A DNA stretch of 15,199 nt from Clostridia bacterium (lineage in GTDB: Bacteria; Bacillota; Clostridia; Oscillospirales; Ruminococcaceae), in contig QKDG01000167.1 of NCBI GenBank assembly GCA_003246805.1, positions 1 to 15,199 on the forward strand. Reading direction: 5' to 3'. Position 1 is the first letter of the stretch. Every line of letters begins with the position of its first letter. The notes under the pieces were generated by a model. The model saw only the letters and a program-made list of their open reading frames with translations, did no database searches and was not told the DNA's origin. A program made the position numbers and the translations under genes. Of the stretch, positions 7,221 to 14,248 are shown in pieces.

Positions 7221-8255
7221 TTATAACGTAAACTGATTATCCTGCAATATCCCAAGATGCCTGTAAGCCAGCTGTGTCGCACATCTTCCCCGTGGAGTTC
7301 TCGACAAAAAGCCGAGCTGCATAAGATAAGGCTCGCATACATCCTCTAAGGTAACTGCTTCTTCCCCTAAAGCAGAGGCAAGAGTTTCAAGCCCTACCGG
7401 CCCGCCGTTATAGCCCTTGATAATCATTGAAAGCATCCTCTTGTCAAGGCTGTCAAGCCCCAAAGGGTCAACCTCCATTCTGTCAAGCGCAATTTTAACA
7501 ATATCCTCAGTAATTTTGCCGTTTCCCATAACCTCAGCAAAATCACGAACCCTTTTTAAAAACCTGTTTGCTATTCGTGGTGTTCCCCTTGAACGCTTTG
7601 CAAGCTCAAAAGCCCCCGACTTATCGCAGGAAATCCCCAATATTACGGCACTGCGCATGATAATATCACATAGCTCATCATGGCTGTAAAGTTCAAGCCT
7701 GAGTATCACACCAAATCTGTCACGAAGTGGAGAAGTAAGCTGGCCTGCCCTTGTTGTTGCCCCAACAAGTGTAAACTTAGGGAGGTCAATTCGTATTGAA
7801 CGAGCCGCCGGGCCTTTTCCGATAATAATATCCAATGCATAGTCTTCAAGTGCGGGATACAGAACTTCTTCAACAGAGCGTGAAAGCCTGTGAATTTCAT
7901 CAATAAACAAAACGTCATTTTCAGAAAGATTTGTGAGCAACGCCGCCAAGTCACCCGGTTTTTCAATTGCAGGGCCTGAGGTAATACGTATATTTACACC
8001 AAGCTCATGCGCAATTATTGTAGACAAGGTTGTTTTGCCAAGCCCCGGGGGGCCATAAAGTAAAACATGATCAAGTGGTTCCGAACGGTTTTTAGCAGCT
8101 TCTATATATATAGATAAATTTTCTTTAACCTTCTCCTGCCCAATATATTCATTGAGAGTTTTAGGACGAAGTGAAAAATCAATCTCGTTGTCTTCTTTAA
8201 TATTCTGGGGTGTAACAAGCCTGTTTTCAAGGTCAAATTCACTTGTTTCAAGCAT
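7221..8255 (-). CDS. ruvB: Holliday junction branch migration helicase RuvB
   Basis: RuvB is the hexameric AAA+ motor that, loaded by RuvA, drives branch migration of Holliday junctions in recombination and repair. The 344-residue protein has the family's DFSLRPKTLNEYIGQ entry, Walker A GPPGLGKTT (68-76), Walker B LFIDEIHR (116-123), the sensor segment GATTRAG (165-171) and the LTSPLRDRFG block (about 173-182) containing conserved arginines. The C-terminal DNA-binding winged-helix region ends with GFLSRTPRGRCAT. Start ATG at 8255 follows AAGGATG; the gap to ruvA is 22 bases. The protein is complete with no missing motif. Confidence 0.98.
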   Translation of the reverse strand: MLETSEFDLENRLVTPQNIKEDNEIDFSLRPKTLNEYIGQEKVKENLSIYIEAAKNRSEPLDHVLLYGPPGLGKTTLSTIIAHELGVNIRITSGPAIEKPGDLAALLTNLSENDVLFIDEIHRLSRSVEEVLYPALEDYALDIIIGKGPAARSIRIDLPKFTLVGATTRAGQLTSPLRDRFGVILRLELYSHDELCDIIMRSAVILGISCDKSGAFELAKRSRGTPRIANRFLKRVRDFAEVMGNGKITEDIVKIALDRMEVDPLGLDSLDKRMLSMIIKGYNGGPVGLETLASALGEEAVTLEDVCEPYLMQLGFLSRTPRGRCATQLAYRHLGILQDNQFTL

Positions 8256-8277
8256 TTTATCACATCCTTACTTAAAG

Positions 8278-8883
8278 TTATATTTTTGTAGCAAATGCTT
8301 TAAGCCCTGCCTTTATCATTTCCTCAACAGTTAAATCTGAGGCAAGGGCTGAAATAACAGTGGTAGCCTCTGCCTGTGAGTATCCGAGAACAACAAGCGC
8401 TGATATTGCCTCACCATAATTCGAGCCACCAAGAACAGGCTGAAAATCAATGCTGCTGCCAGTTGCGATAACCTGCTGTTCCTTTGCTATTTTATCTTTA
8501 AGCTCAAGCACAATACGCTGAGCAAGCTTAGGACCGACACCTTTTGTTCTTGTAATAGCTTTTGCATCTCCTGTTGCTATCGTCATTGCAAATTTTTCGG
8601 GGCTTATGTCCGATAAAATCGCAAGCGCAACCTTAGGACCGACACCTGAAACAGAAATTAGCATTTTAAAACAGTTAAGCTCCTGCGATGTTAAAAAGCC
8701 AAACAGCTCCACATTATCCTCTCTTACATACAGATATGTCAGCAAAGTAACGTTATTGCCGACTGAACCAATCTGTGAAAGTGTGGAATATGTTGTTCTG
8801 CAAGCATAGCCTACCCCACCGCATTCAATAACTGCAAGTGATAAATCCTTGTGAATAAGCTCACCTTTAACGCTGTATATCAT
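8278..8883 (-). CDS. ruvA: Holliday junction branch migration protein RuvA
   Basis: RuvA forms the tetramer that grips the four-way junction and loads RuvB. The 201-residue length is typical. Domain I is an OB fold (about 1-64, beginning MIYSVKGELI and containing VREDNVELFGF). Domain II has two helix-hairpin-helix motifs, SGVGPK (79-84) and GVGPKL (115-120), the latter followed by AQRIVLELKDK. After a flexible linker, domain III (about 155-201, the RuvB-binding part) has the expected EAISALVVLGYS sequence. The ATG at 8883 overlaps the ruvC stop as ATGA, and the ribosome site AAAGGAG lies inside the end of ruvC, so translation is coupled. Confidence 0.98.
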   Translation of the reverse strand: MIYSVKGELIHKDLSLAVIECGGVGYACRTTYSTLSQIGSVGNNVTLLTYLYVREDNVELFGFLTSQELNCFKMLISVSGVGPKVALAILSDISPEKFAMTIATGDAKAITRTKGVGPKLAQRIVLELKDKIAKEQQVIATGSSIDFQPVLGGSNYGEAISALVVLGYSQAEATTVISALASDLTVEEMIKAGLKAFATKI

Positions 8884-9392
8884 TTTAACAATACTCCTTT
8901 ACAATTTTTGATTACAAAAGATGAATGGGAGCAATGCCCATGACAAATTGCAATTGCAAGTGCGTCAGCAGTGTCGTCAGGCTTAGGAACATCCCTTAAA
9001 CATAAAATCTGCCTCGTAAGCTCCTGCACTTGTTTTTTCTCTGCTTTACCATAACCGACAACCGATTGCTTGACCTGCAAAGGTGTATATTCAAAGATAT
9101 CAATATTACTCTGCACTGCACAAAGCGATATTACTCCCCTTGCCTGCGCAACGTCAATCACCGTCTTCTGGTTTGTATTGAAAAAAAGCTTTTCTATCGC
9201 AATGCAGTCAGGATTATATTTTTTTATCACAAAGGATAAATCATCATATATAATTTTCAATCGTTTCTGAAAAGGCTGGTTGGGTGCGGTTGTTATTGCC
9301 CCGAACTCAACCACAGTGAAATTATTCCCTTTATAATCAAGAATACCAAAACCCACAATTGCATAGCCTGGATCAATTCCTAATATACGCAT
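8880..9392 (-). CDS. ruvC: Crossover junction endodeoxyribonuclease RuvC
   Basis: RuvC is the dimeric resolvase that nicks Holliday junctions symmetrically. The 170-residue protein begins MRILGIDPGYAIVGFG with catalytic Asp7. Glu67 lies in IAIEKLFFNTNQKT, and the terminal acidic pair (about Asp140 and Asp143) lies in KPDDTADALAIAI, so the RNase H-like active site is complete. It is the first gene of the leftward string, starting 41 bases or so downstream of the predicted transcription start, with AAAGG upstream of the ATG at 9392. Its presence argues for Clostridia over most Bacilli, which use RecU. No LexA-type GAAC...GTTC box is seen upstream, so SOS control is not indicated. Confidence 0.97.
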   Translation of the reverse strand: MRILGIDPGYAIVGFGILDYKGNNFTVVEFGAITTAPNQPFQKRLKIIYDDLSFVIKKYNPDCIAIEKLFFNTNQKTVIDVAQARGVISLCAVQSNIDIFEYTPLQVKQSVVGYGKAEKKQVQELTRQILCLRDVPKPDDTADALAIAICHGHCSHSSFVIKNCKGVLLK

Positions 9393-9405
9393 TAAAACTG
9401 CCTTT

Positions 9406-9419
9406 CATTATGTATAATA
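9406..9419. repeat. Left copy of a 14-base near-palindrome
   Basis: The sequence CATTATGTATAATA matches the right copy (9494-9507) at 13 of 14 bases in the same orientation. It lies in the ruvC leader just before the ribosome site, where a bound protein or an RNA structure could affect expression. The element is AT-rich, so chance similarity cannot be excluded. Confidence 0.4.
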
Positions 9420-9439
9420 CGACATTCTATTAACGATTT

Positions 9440-9468
9440 ATTATATCACGCATAAAAGTTTTTTGCAA
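9440..9468 (-). promoter_or_regulatory. Sigma-A-type promoter for the ruvC operon
   Basis: On the minus strand, TTGCAA (plus coordinates 9463-9468) and TATAAT (9440-9445) are separated by exactly 17 bases. Transcription should start near 9433, giving a leader of about 40 bases before ruvC. It appears to be the only strong promoter for the whole leftward string. Confidence 0.75.
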
Positions 9469-9477
9469 GCAAAAAGG

Positions 9478-9506
9478 TTGTTTTTAACACTTGTATTATG
9501 TATAAT
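9478..9506 (+). promoter_or_regulatory. Sigma-A-type promoter for pheA-ispD-ispF
   Basis: TTGTTT (9478-9483) and a perfect TATAAT (9501-9506) are separated by 17 bases. Transcription should start near 9513, leaving a leader of only about 33 bases before pheA, too short for a T-box or a peptide attenuator. Its -35 lies 9 bases from the -35 of the ruvC promoter, so the two are back to back. Confidence 0.75.
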
Positions 9507-9507
9507 A
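9494..9507. repeat. Right copy of a 14-base palindrome, over the pheA -10
   Basis: TATTATGTATAATA is a perfect inverted repeat, TATTAT and ATAATA around a GT centre. It covers the whole -10 box of the pheA promoter, a classic place for a repressor operator. The second copy lies at 9406-9419. The symmetry partly follows from the TATAAT itself, so the operator role is a hypothesis. Confidence 0.4.
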
Positions 9508-9545
9508 GAATTATTAGTAATAATATTAAGAAAGATGTGAGTTTT

Positions 9546-10661
9546 ATGTCCCTTGAAAATCTGCGTGAAAAAATCAACAGTATTGATGAAAATATAATTA
9601 AGCTTTTTATTGAAAGAATGAATATCACACGTGAAGTTGCTGTGTATAAGCAAAAAAACAATCTGCCTGTTTTTCAAAGCAACAGAGAAGTTGAAATTAT
9701 CAACAAGGTAAGGAATATCTCGCCGGATGAATTAAAAAACAGCTCTGAGGTTTTGTTCAACAACATTATGGATATAAGCAAATGCAGGCAACAGCAGGAG
9801 CTTTATAAGGATAACTGTGATATCACATTCAAGCCATTTACGAATGATATCAATAAAAAAATCGGCTGCCAGGGAACAACCGGTGCGTATTCCCATATAG
9901 CTGCAAAAAAGCTTTTCCCTGAAAATAATGTTGAATTTTATAACACATTTGAGGATGTTTTCATTGCAGTTGAAAACGGGGAGCTTGATTTTGGCATCCT
10001 TCCCATACAGAATTCAACCGCTGGCTCAGTCGCACTTACCTATGAGCTAATGAAGAAATATAATTTTTATATTTCAGCAAATGTTTCCGTCAAAATATCG
10101 CATTGCCTTGCTGTAAAAAAAGGAACAGATATCAAGCAGGTTAAAGAGGTTTATTCGCATGAGCAGGCATTATCTCAATGCTCTGATTTTATAAACGCAA
10201 ATAATTATTCCCCTGTTGAATATGCAAATACTGCTCTTGCTGCCGAATTTGTAAAGAACAGCGGCGAGAATATTGCTGCTATATGCTCAAAAGATTGTGC
10301 TGACATCTTGGGGCTTGATATAATAAACTGCGATATTGCCAATGCCAACGAAAATTACACAAGATTCATTTGTATTTCAAAGGATATTTATGTTTCAGAA
10401 AATGCTGATATTATCTCGGTTTCACTTTCTCTGCCACATACATCGGGTGCTTTATACAGGCTTTTGACAAAATTTTCAGTAATAGGGCTTAATCTGTTAA
10501 GAATAGAAAGCAAGCCTGTTGCAAGCAAGGATTTTAATGTTGTATTCTATCTTGATTTTGCCGGAAGCATAAAACAGCCTGATGTTTTGCAGGTTTTAGC
10601 GGCGCTTAAAGCTGAGCTTGATTATTTTAAATTTCTTGGAAATTATAGTGAGGTGAAGTAA
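9546..10661 (+). CDS. pheA: Bifunctional chorismate mutase/prephenate dehydratase
   Basis: The enzyme turns chorismate into prephenate and then into phenylpyruvate for phenylalanine synthesis. The 371-residue protein has an AroQ-type chorismate mutase domain (about 1-85) with Arg7, Arg24, Lys35 and Glu48 where catalytic residues are expected. The prephenate dehydratase domain (about 104-280) starts GCQGTTGAYSHIAA, includes IQNSTAGSV, and has the catalytic TRF motif at 272-274. A C-terminal ACT domain (about 288-365) has GALYRLL and ESKP, the counterparts of the GAL and ESRP phenylalanine-sensing motifs, so feedback inhibition by phenylalanine is likely. I chose ATG 9546; an earlier in-frame ATG at 9498 overlaps the -10 box and cannot be transcribed from this promoter. 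The stop overlaps the ispD start (TAATG). Confidence 0.96.
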   Translation: MSLENLREKINSIDENIIKLFIERMNITREVAVYKQKNNLPVFQSNREVEIINKVRNISPDELKNSSEVLFNNIMDISKCRQQQELYKDNCDITFKPFTNDINKKIGCQGTTGAYSHIAAKKLFPENNVEFYNTFEDVFIAVENGELDFGILPIQNSTAGSVALTYELMKKYNFYISANVSVKISHCLAVKKGTDIKQVKEVYSHEQALSQCSDFINANNYSPVEYANTALAAEFVKNSGENIAAICSKDCADILGLDIINCDIANANENYTRFICISKDIYVSENADIISVSLSLPHTSGALYRLLTKFSVIGLNLLRIESKPVASKDFNVVFYLDFAGSIKQPDVLQVLAALKAELDYFKFLGNYSEVK

Positions 10662-11335
10662 TGGTTTCAGCAATTATAGTTTCAGCAGGGAAAAGCACAC
10701 GTATGTGCGGTGTTAATAAGCAATTTTTATTGCTTGAAAATATACCTGTCCTGATACATTCAATAAAAGCCTTTGATATAATTGATGATGTATCAGAAAT
10801 AATCGTGGTGACAAATGAAGACAGTATTGATAAAACAAATGAGCTTATAAATAATTATTCGTTTAATAAAAATATTAAAATTACTGCTGGTTCAACAACA
10901 AGGCAGAAATCTGTTTTTTGCGGGTTTGATATTATTAGCCCCAAAAATAAATACGTTGCAGTTCATGATGGCGCAAGGCCTCTGATTTCAAAAAAAACAG
11001 TTCTTGCTGCTATTGAAAATGCTAAAAAATACAAAGCTTCAGCTGTGGGTGTTCCTGTAAAAGACACTATAAAAGTTATTGAAGATGGGTTTATCGTTAA
11101 TACTCCCGACAGAAATACGCTTTACATAACACAGACTCCTCAGATTTTTGATGTAGATTTATATAGAAATGGAATAGACAACGCAATTAAAAATAATCTT
11201 GATTTTACTGATGATTGCCAGCTTGTTGAAGCAATTGGTGCAAAGGTTTTTATGACAAATGGGGAATATAAAAACATTAAAATAACAACGCCTGAGGATA
11301 TTAAACTGGCAGAAATGCTGTATAGGGAGAATTAA
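10661..11335 (+). CDS. ispD: 2-C-methyl-D-erythritol 4-phosphate cytidylyltransferase IspD
   Basis: IspD joins CTP and MEP to make CDP-methylerythritol in the non-mevalonate isoprenoid pathway. The 224-residue protein has the nucleotide-binding start IIVSAGKSTRMCGVNKQF (about 5-22, with Arg15 and Lys20), the CTP-contact region AGSTTRQKSV (about 76-85) and HDGARPLIS (102-110). Later family blocks are VPVKDTIKV, TPQIF and FTDDCQLVE. The start ATG shares its A with the pheA stop, and GAGGTGAAG just upstream provides a ribosome site, so translation is coupled. A CarD-type or IspDF fusion is not present; ispF follows as a separate gene. Confidence 0.96.
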   Translation: MVSAIIVSAGKSTRMCGVNKQFLLLENIPVLIHSIKAFDIIDDVSEIIVVTNEDSIDKTNELINNYSFNKNIKITAGSTTRQKSVFCGFDIISPKNKYVAVHDGARPLISKKTVLAAIENAKKYKASAVGVPVKDTIKVIEDGFIVNTPDRNTLYITQTPQIFDVDLYRNGIDNAIKNNLDFTDDCQLVEAIGAKVFMTNGEYKNIKITTPEDIKLAEMLYREN

Positions 11336-11336
11336 T

Positions 11337-11804
11337 ATGAGAATTGGTCACGGATATGATGTTCACAGACTTGTAGAAAACAGGGAGCTCATTTTGGGCG
11401 GGGTGAAAATCGATTACGCAAAAGGCCTGCTCGGTCATTCTGACGCTGATGTGCTGGTGCATGCTATCATGGATGCTCTGCTTGGCGCATGTGCTCTTGG
11501 TGATATAGGAAAACACTTCCCCGATAATGATAATTCCTATAAAAATGCTGACAGTATTGAGCTGTTAAAAAAAGTTTGTGTTCTTATAAGAAACTGCGGA
11601 TATGAAATAGAAAATATAGATTCAACAATTGTTGCGCAAGCACCTAAACTCTCCCCTTTTATTGATGATATGAGATATAATATAGCCAAAGCCTGTAATA
11701 TTGACATCAATCAGATTTCAGTAAAAGCGACAACAGAGGAACACCTGGGTTTTACTGGTGAAGGGCTTGGAATAAGCGCCTTTTCTATTTGCCTTCTTAA
11801 ATAA
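11337..11804 (+). CDS. ispF: 2-C-methyl-D-erythritol 2,4-cyclodiphosphate synthase IspF
   Basis: IspF cyclises CDP-methylerythritol 2-phosphate with loss of CMP. The 155-residue protein has normal length. Zinc ligands Asp8 and His10 lie in GYDVHR and His42 in ADVLVHAIMDAL. The LGHSDAD loop, the ALGDIGKHFPD segment and the C-terminal KATTEEHLGFTGEGLGI are all present. It begins one base after the ispD stop, with AGGGAG in the preceding codons. The intermediate kinase IspE is not in this window, so the pathway is completed elsewhere. Confidence 0.97.
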   Translation: MRIGHGYDVHRLVENRELILGGVKIDYAKGLLGHSDADVLVHAIMDALLGACALGDIGKHFPDNDNSYKNADSIELLKKVCVLIRNCGYEIENIDSTIVAQAPKLSPFIDDMRYNIAKACNIDINQISVKATTEEHLGFTGEGLGISAFSICLLK

Positions 11805-11892
11805 TTTTATATCGTGTTTTTTTAAATTCCCACTTTTATACCTTTTGCATATTATGAATTATGCTCATTCAAAATGCAAGAGGTGACTAAAC
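11805..11892 (+). promoter_or_regulatory. 88-base gap with a weak promoter candidate
   Basis: The gap between ispF and the DUF3343 gene is very AT-rich. TTCCCA (11827-11832) and TATTAT (11850-11855), 17 bases apart, form a possible but weak promoter. No convincing hairpin plus T-run is seen after ispF, so read-through from the pheA promoter may also supply the next two genes. A partial inverted repeat, GCATA...TATGC, lies at about 11847-11864. Confidence 0.3.
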
Positions 11893-12123
11893 TTGTTTAA
11901 TTCAAATTATTATAAAACTATAATTGCACTTACATCGATTACCTATGCAATAAAAGCAAAAAATCTGCTAAACAGTGCCGGATATTACTGTGAAATACAA
12001 AGAACACCAAAAGGCTTATCAAAAGGTTGCGGATACAGCATCGTCGTCAAAAATGATATTAATCTGATTCTATCTATATTAGCATCAGAAAACATTACTG
12101 TTAAAGACTATTGTCCGTTATAG
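11893..12123 (+). CDS. DUF3343 (putative Se/S carrier-like) small protein
   Basis: A 76-residue protein starting at TTG 11893, with GAGGTG 7 bases upstream and no better start. The sequence follows the DUF3343 pattern: a hydrophobic strand (IIALTSITYAIKA), a helix ending NSAGYYCEI, then the diagnostic PKGLSKGCGYSI segment, where a proline-serine-Cys-Gly block is the family's conserved core. Cysteines are at 33, 46 and 74; Cys46 of the CG pair is the likely functional one. The Pfam name for this family refers to a putative selenium/sulfur carrier; that role is proposed, not proven. It ends 9 bases before a cysteine desulfurase-like gene, which fits transfer of sulfur or selenium from that enzyme. 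Confidence 0.8.
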   Translation: MFNSNYYKTIIALTSITYAIKAKNLLNSAGYYCEIQRTPKGLSKGCGYSIVVKNDINLILSILASENITVKDYCPL

Positions 12124-12132
12124 GTGATTGAT

Positions 12133-13263
12133 ATGATATATTTTGATAATGCTGCCACTACCTTCCCTAAACCCTTGGCTGTTAAGCAGGCTGCTTTTGT
12201 TGCTGTCAATAAATATGGCGGGAATCCCGGACGAGGGGGGCACAAAATTTCAATGGCTGTTGCCGAACAGGTTTTTAATACAAGAAAATCAATAGGCGAT
12301 TTTTTTGGAGCACAGCCGGAGAATGTTGTTTTTACCCAAAACTGCACGTATGCTTTAAATTTGGCAATTAAAGGAATCATGCAGGACGGAGGGCATATAA
12401 TTATCTCATCACTTGAGCATAATTCGGTTGCCCGCCCTGTTTATGCTTTATCTAAAAAAAATTGCAGCTTTAGCATTGCTGAGGTTGAAAGTGACGACGA
12501 AAAAACTGTATGGAATTTTGAAAAGCTTATTAAATCAGATACAAAGGCTATTGCCTGCACAATTGCAAGCAATGTTACCGGGCATATAATGCCATATAAA
12601 AAAATTGCACTACTTTGCAAAAAACATAATATATGCTTTATTGCTGACGGCGCGCAGGCATGCGGAGTTTTAAATCTCAAAATGAGTGACGGCTTTAACT
12701 TTTTGTGCACCGCCGGGCATAAAGGGCTTTATGGAACAACAGGAACCGGTGTTCTGATAAGTGATGGCAGCTATCAGCTGAAGACAATTATCGAAGGCGG
12801 CACAGGTGCAACCTCAGTTGAGCTTGAACAAACACCCTTTTTGCCTGAAATGCTTGAAAGCGGCACAGTTAATACCGTAGGAATAATTTCGCTCGGTGCA
12901 GGAATAAACTATATTAAAAGCACTGGCCTAAACAAAATTTTTTCACACGAACAATCATTATGCAAGCTGTTCATTGATAAGATAAGCAACATTGAAGGCA
13001 TAATTATTTACAGAAATGAAAGGTGCAGTTATGTTCCTATCGTTTCTTTTAACCTTGGTGGCTTCACATCCTTTGAGCTTTCATCATTTCTTGATAAAGC
13101 CGGCTTTGCTCTACGTGCCGGAATGCACTGTGCCCCGCTGGCACATAAAACTTATGGAACAATTGAAACAGGAATGGTCAGATTCGCACCGTCTTCATTC
13201 AATAATTCAAAAGAAGTTATTATGCTAGCAAATACTATTAAAAAAATATCAAAAACTTCTTAA
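12133..13263 (+). CDS. Class V aminotransferase, cysteine desulfurase/selenocysteine lyase-like
   Basis: A 376-residue PLP enzyme predicted to release sulfur (or selenium) from cysteine (or selenocysteine) as an enzyme-bound persulfide. It starts MIYFDNAATTFPKP. His95 in LEHNS should stack on PLP, ADGAQ (171-175) supplies the Asp and Gln contacts, and Lys197 in TAGHKGLYG is the Schiff-base lysine. Cys333 in LRAGMHCAP is placed as the sulfur-accepting cysteine. The short active-site loop and the overall pattern suggest the cysteine desulfurase family protein group related to SufS, rather than the IscS housekeeping type, and no iscU, sufU or thiI lies next to it. ATG 12133 is preceded by AGGTG six bases upstream; a GTG three codons earlier is less likely. 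Its partner is the DUF3343 gene upstream. Confidence 0.9.
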   Translation: MIYFDNAATTFPKPLAVKQAAFVAVNKYGGNPGRGGHKISMAVAEQVFNTRKSIGDFFGAQPENVVFTQNCTYALNLAIKGIMQDGGHIIISSLEHNSVARPVYALSKKNCSFSIAEVESDDEKTVWNFEKLIKSDTKAIACTIASNVTGHIMPYKKIALLCKKHNICFIADGAQACGVLNLKMSDGFNFLCTAGHKGLYGTTGTGVLISDGSYQLKTIIEGGTGATSVELEQTPFLPEMLESGTVNTVGIISLGAGINYIKSTGLNKIFSHEQSLCKLFIDKISNIEGIIIYRNERCSYVPIVSFNLGGFTSFELSSFLDKAGFALRAGMHCAPLAHKTYGTIETGMVRFAPSSFNNSKEVIMLANTIKKISKTS

Positions 13264-13269
13264 AATGAC

Positions 13270-13297
13270 TTGTATTTATTCATTATTGTGGTAAAAT
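13270..13297 (+). promoter_or_regulatory. Probable promoter for cdaA-cdaR
   Basis: TTGTAT (13270-13275) and TAAAAT (13292-13297) are 16 bases apart in the 91-base gap after the desulfurase gene. The leader to cdaA would be about 50 bases, with a T-rich stretch and AGGACG before the ATG. No clear terminator hairpin precedes it, and no riboswitch-like fold was recognised. Confidence 0.5.
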
Positions 13298-13354
13298 TGT
13301 ATATGAGAAATCTTTTTCTTCTTTATTAATTTTTATATAGATAGGACGTGAATT

Positions 13355-14248
13355 ATGAATTTTATATATGATATTGGTGTAAGTATTGGAAACGTGCTTA
13401 AATCAATGGCTTTTGCTGATATTATTGATATAATAATTCTGTCGTATTTGTTATATAAGGCTATCAAGCTTATTCGTGAAACACGGGCAGAGCAGCTGCT
13501 CAAAGGTATTGTTTTATTATGTATTGTGTATTTTATAATCAGCCAGCTTCATCTAAAAACAATGGGATTTTTATTTGATAATTTTTTTCAGTGGGGAATT
13601 CTTGCTGTAATTATAATGTTCCAGCCCGAGCTCAGGCGAGCGCTTGAAAAAATGGGGCGGGCACGTATGAAGGGCTTGAACTTCTTTTCGTTTTCCTTTG
13701 ATTCATCGGAAGACATTTATATCGCTTGGGAAGACGCAATCAATGAAATCGTTAATGCTTCAATAGACCTTTCTACCTCAACAACAGGGGCTTTGATTGT
13801 TATTGAACGCACAACAAGGCTTGGCGAGCAAATTGATACAGGAACAATTATCAACGCAAAAACAAGCGCCGCAGTACTGGAAAATATTTTTTATCCTAAT
13901 ACTCCTTTGCATGATGGAGCTGTTATTGTTCGCGATGCAAAAATTTATGCGGCAGGCTGCTTTCTTCCCAAACCACAAAAGGAAGAGCTAATCAACAAAC
14001 AGCTTGGTTCGAGGCATCGTGCTGCAATAGGAATGAGCGAGGTTTCTGACGCAATAGTGATTATTGTATCGGAAGAAACAGGTACAATTTCAATCTCTGA
14101 GGAAGGCCAGCTAACCCGTGGCTTTAACAAGGATAATCTTAAAAAATTATTGATACACAAGTTAATTCCTGAAAAACAAACCGAAACTAAAAATCGCAAG
14201 GATAAACGATTTTTCTCAGGTAAGGTGAAGCAAAATGAAAAAGAATAG
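13355..14248 (+). CDS. cdaA: Membrane diadenylate cyclase CdaA
   Basis: CdaA condenses two ATP into the second messenger cyclic di-AMP, which controls potassium, osmotic and cell-wall balance in Firmicutes. The 297-residue protein has three N-terminal hydrophobic helices (about 22-38, 49-66 and 72-90), then a DAC (DisA_N) catalytic domain at about 115-265. The two active-site motifs are intact: DGA at 187-189 (in PLHDGAVIVR) and RHR at 220-222 (in GSRHRAAIG). The tail beyond about 272 is Lys-rich and probably disordered. The ATG at 13355 has AGGA 8 bases upstream. Its last 14 bases overlap cdaR, the usual partner. Confidence 0.97.
   Translation: MNFIYDIGVSIGNVLKSMAFADIIDIIILSYLLYKAIKLIRETRAEQLLKGIVLLCIVYFIISQLHLKTMGFLFDNFFQWGILAVIIMFQPELRRALEKMGRARMKGLNFFSFSFDSSEDIYIAWEDAINEIVNASIDLSTSTTGALIVIERTTRLGEQIDTGTIINAKTSAAVLENIFYPNTPLHDGAVIVRDAKIYAAGCFLPKPQKEELINKQLGSRHRAAIGMSEVSDAIVIIVSEETGTISISEEGQLTRGFNKDNLKKLLIHKLIPEKQTETKNRKDKRFFSGKVKQNEKE

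Noticed and set aside
9393..9500. Possible LexA (SOS) box upstream of ruvC.
   Set aside because: No GAAC...GTTC palindrome of the Firmicute type is present; the only symmetric element is the AT-rich TATTATGTATAATA.
9498..9545. Upstream ATG extending PheA by 16 residues.
   Set aside because: The ATG at 9498 lies at the -10 box, upstream of the expected transcription start, and the extension (YNRIISNNIKK) has no family similarity; ATG 9546 gives the normal chorismate mutase start.
9507..9545. Possible T-box or leader-peptide attenuator for pheA.
   Set aside because: The leader is only about 33 bases, with no T-box sequence, no hairpin plus T-run and no Phe-rich reading frame.
9441..9677. Open frames on the minus strand opposite the start of pheA.
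   Set aside because: They run through the divergent promoters and antisense to the chorismate mutase domain, have no ribosome site, and encode low-complexity AT-rich peptide.
11805..11892. Rho-independent terminator after ispF.
   Set aside because: There is a T-run near 11817-11823 but no stable GC-containing stem before it.
13264..13354. Riboswitch or terminator in front of cdaA.
   Set aside because: Only a weak five-base stem (AGAAA/TTTCT) is found; no conserved riboswitch core is recognisable.
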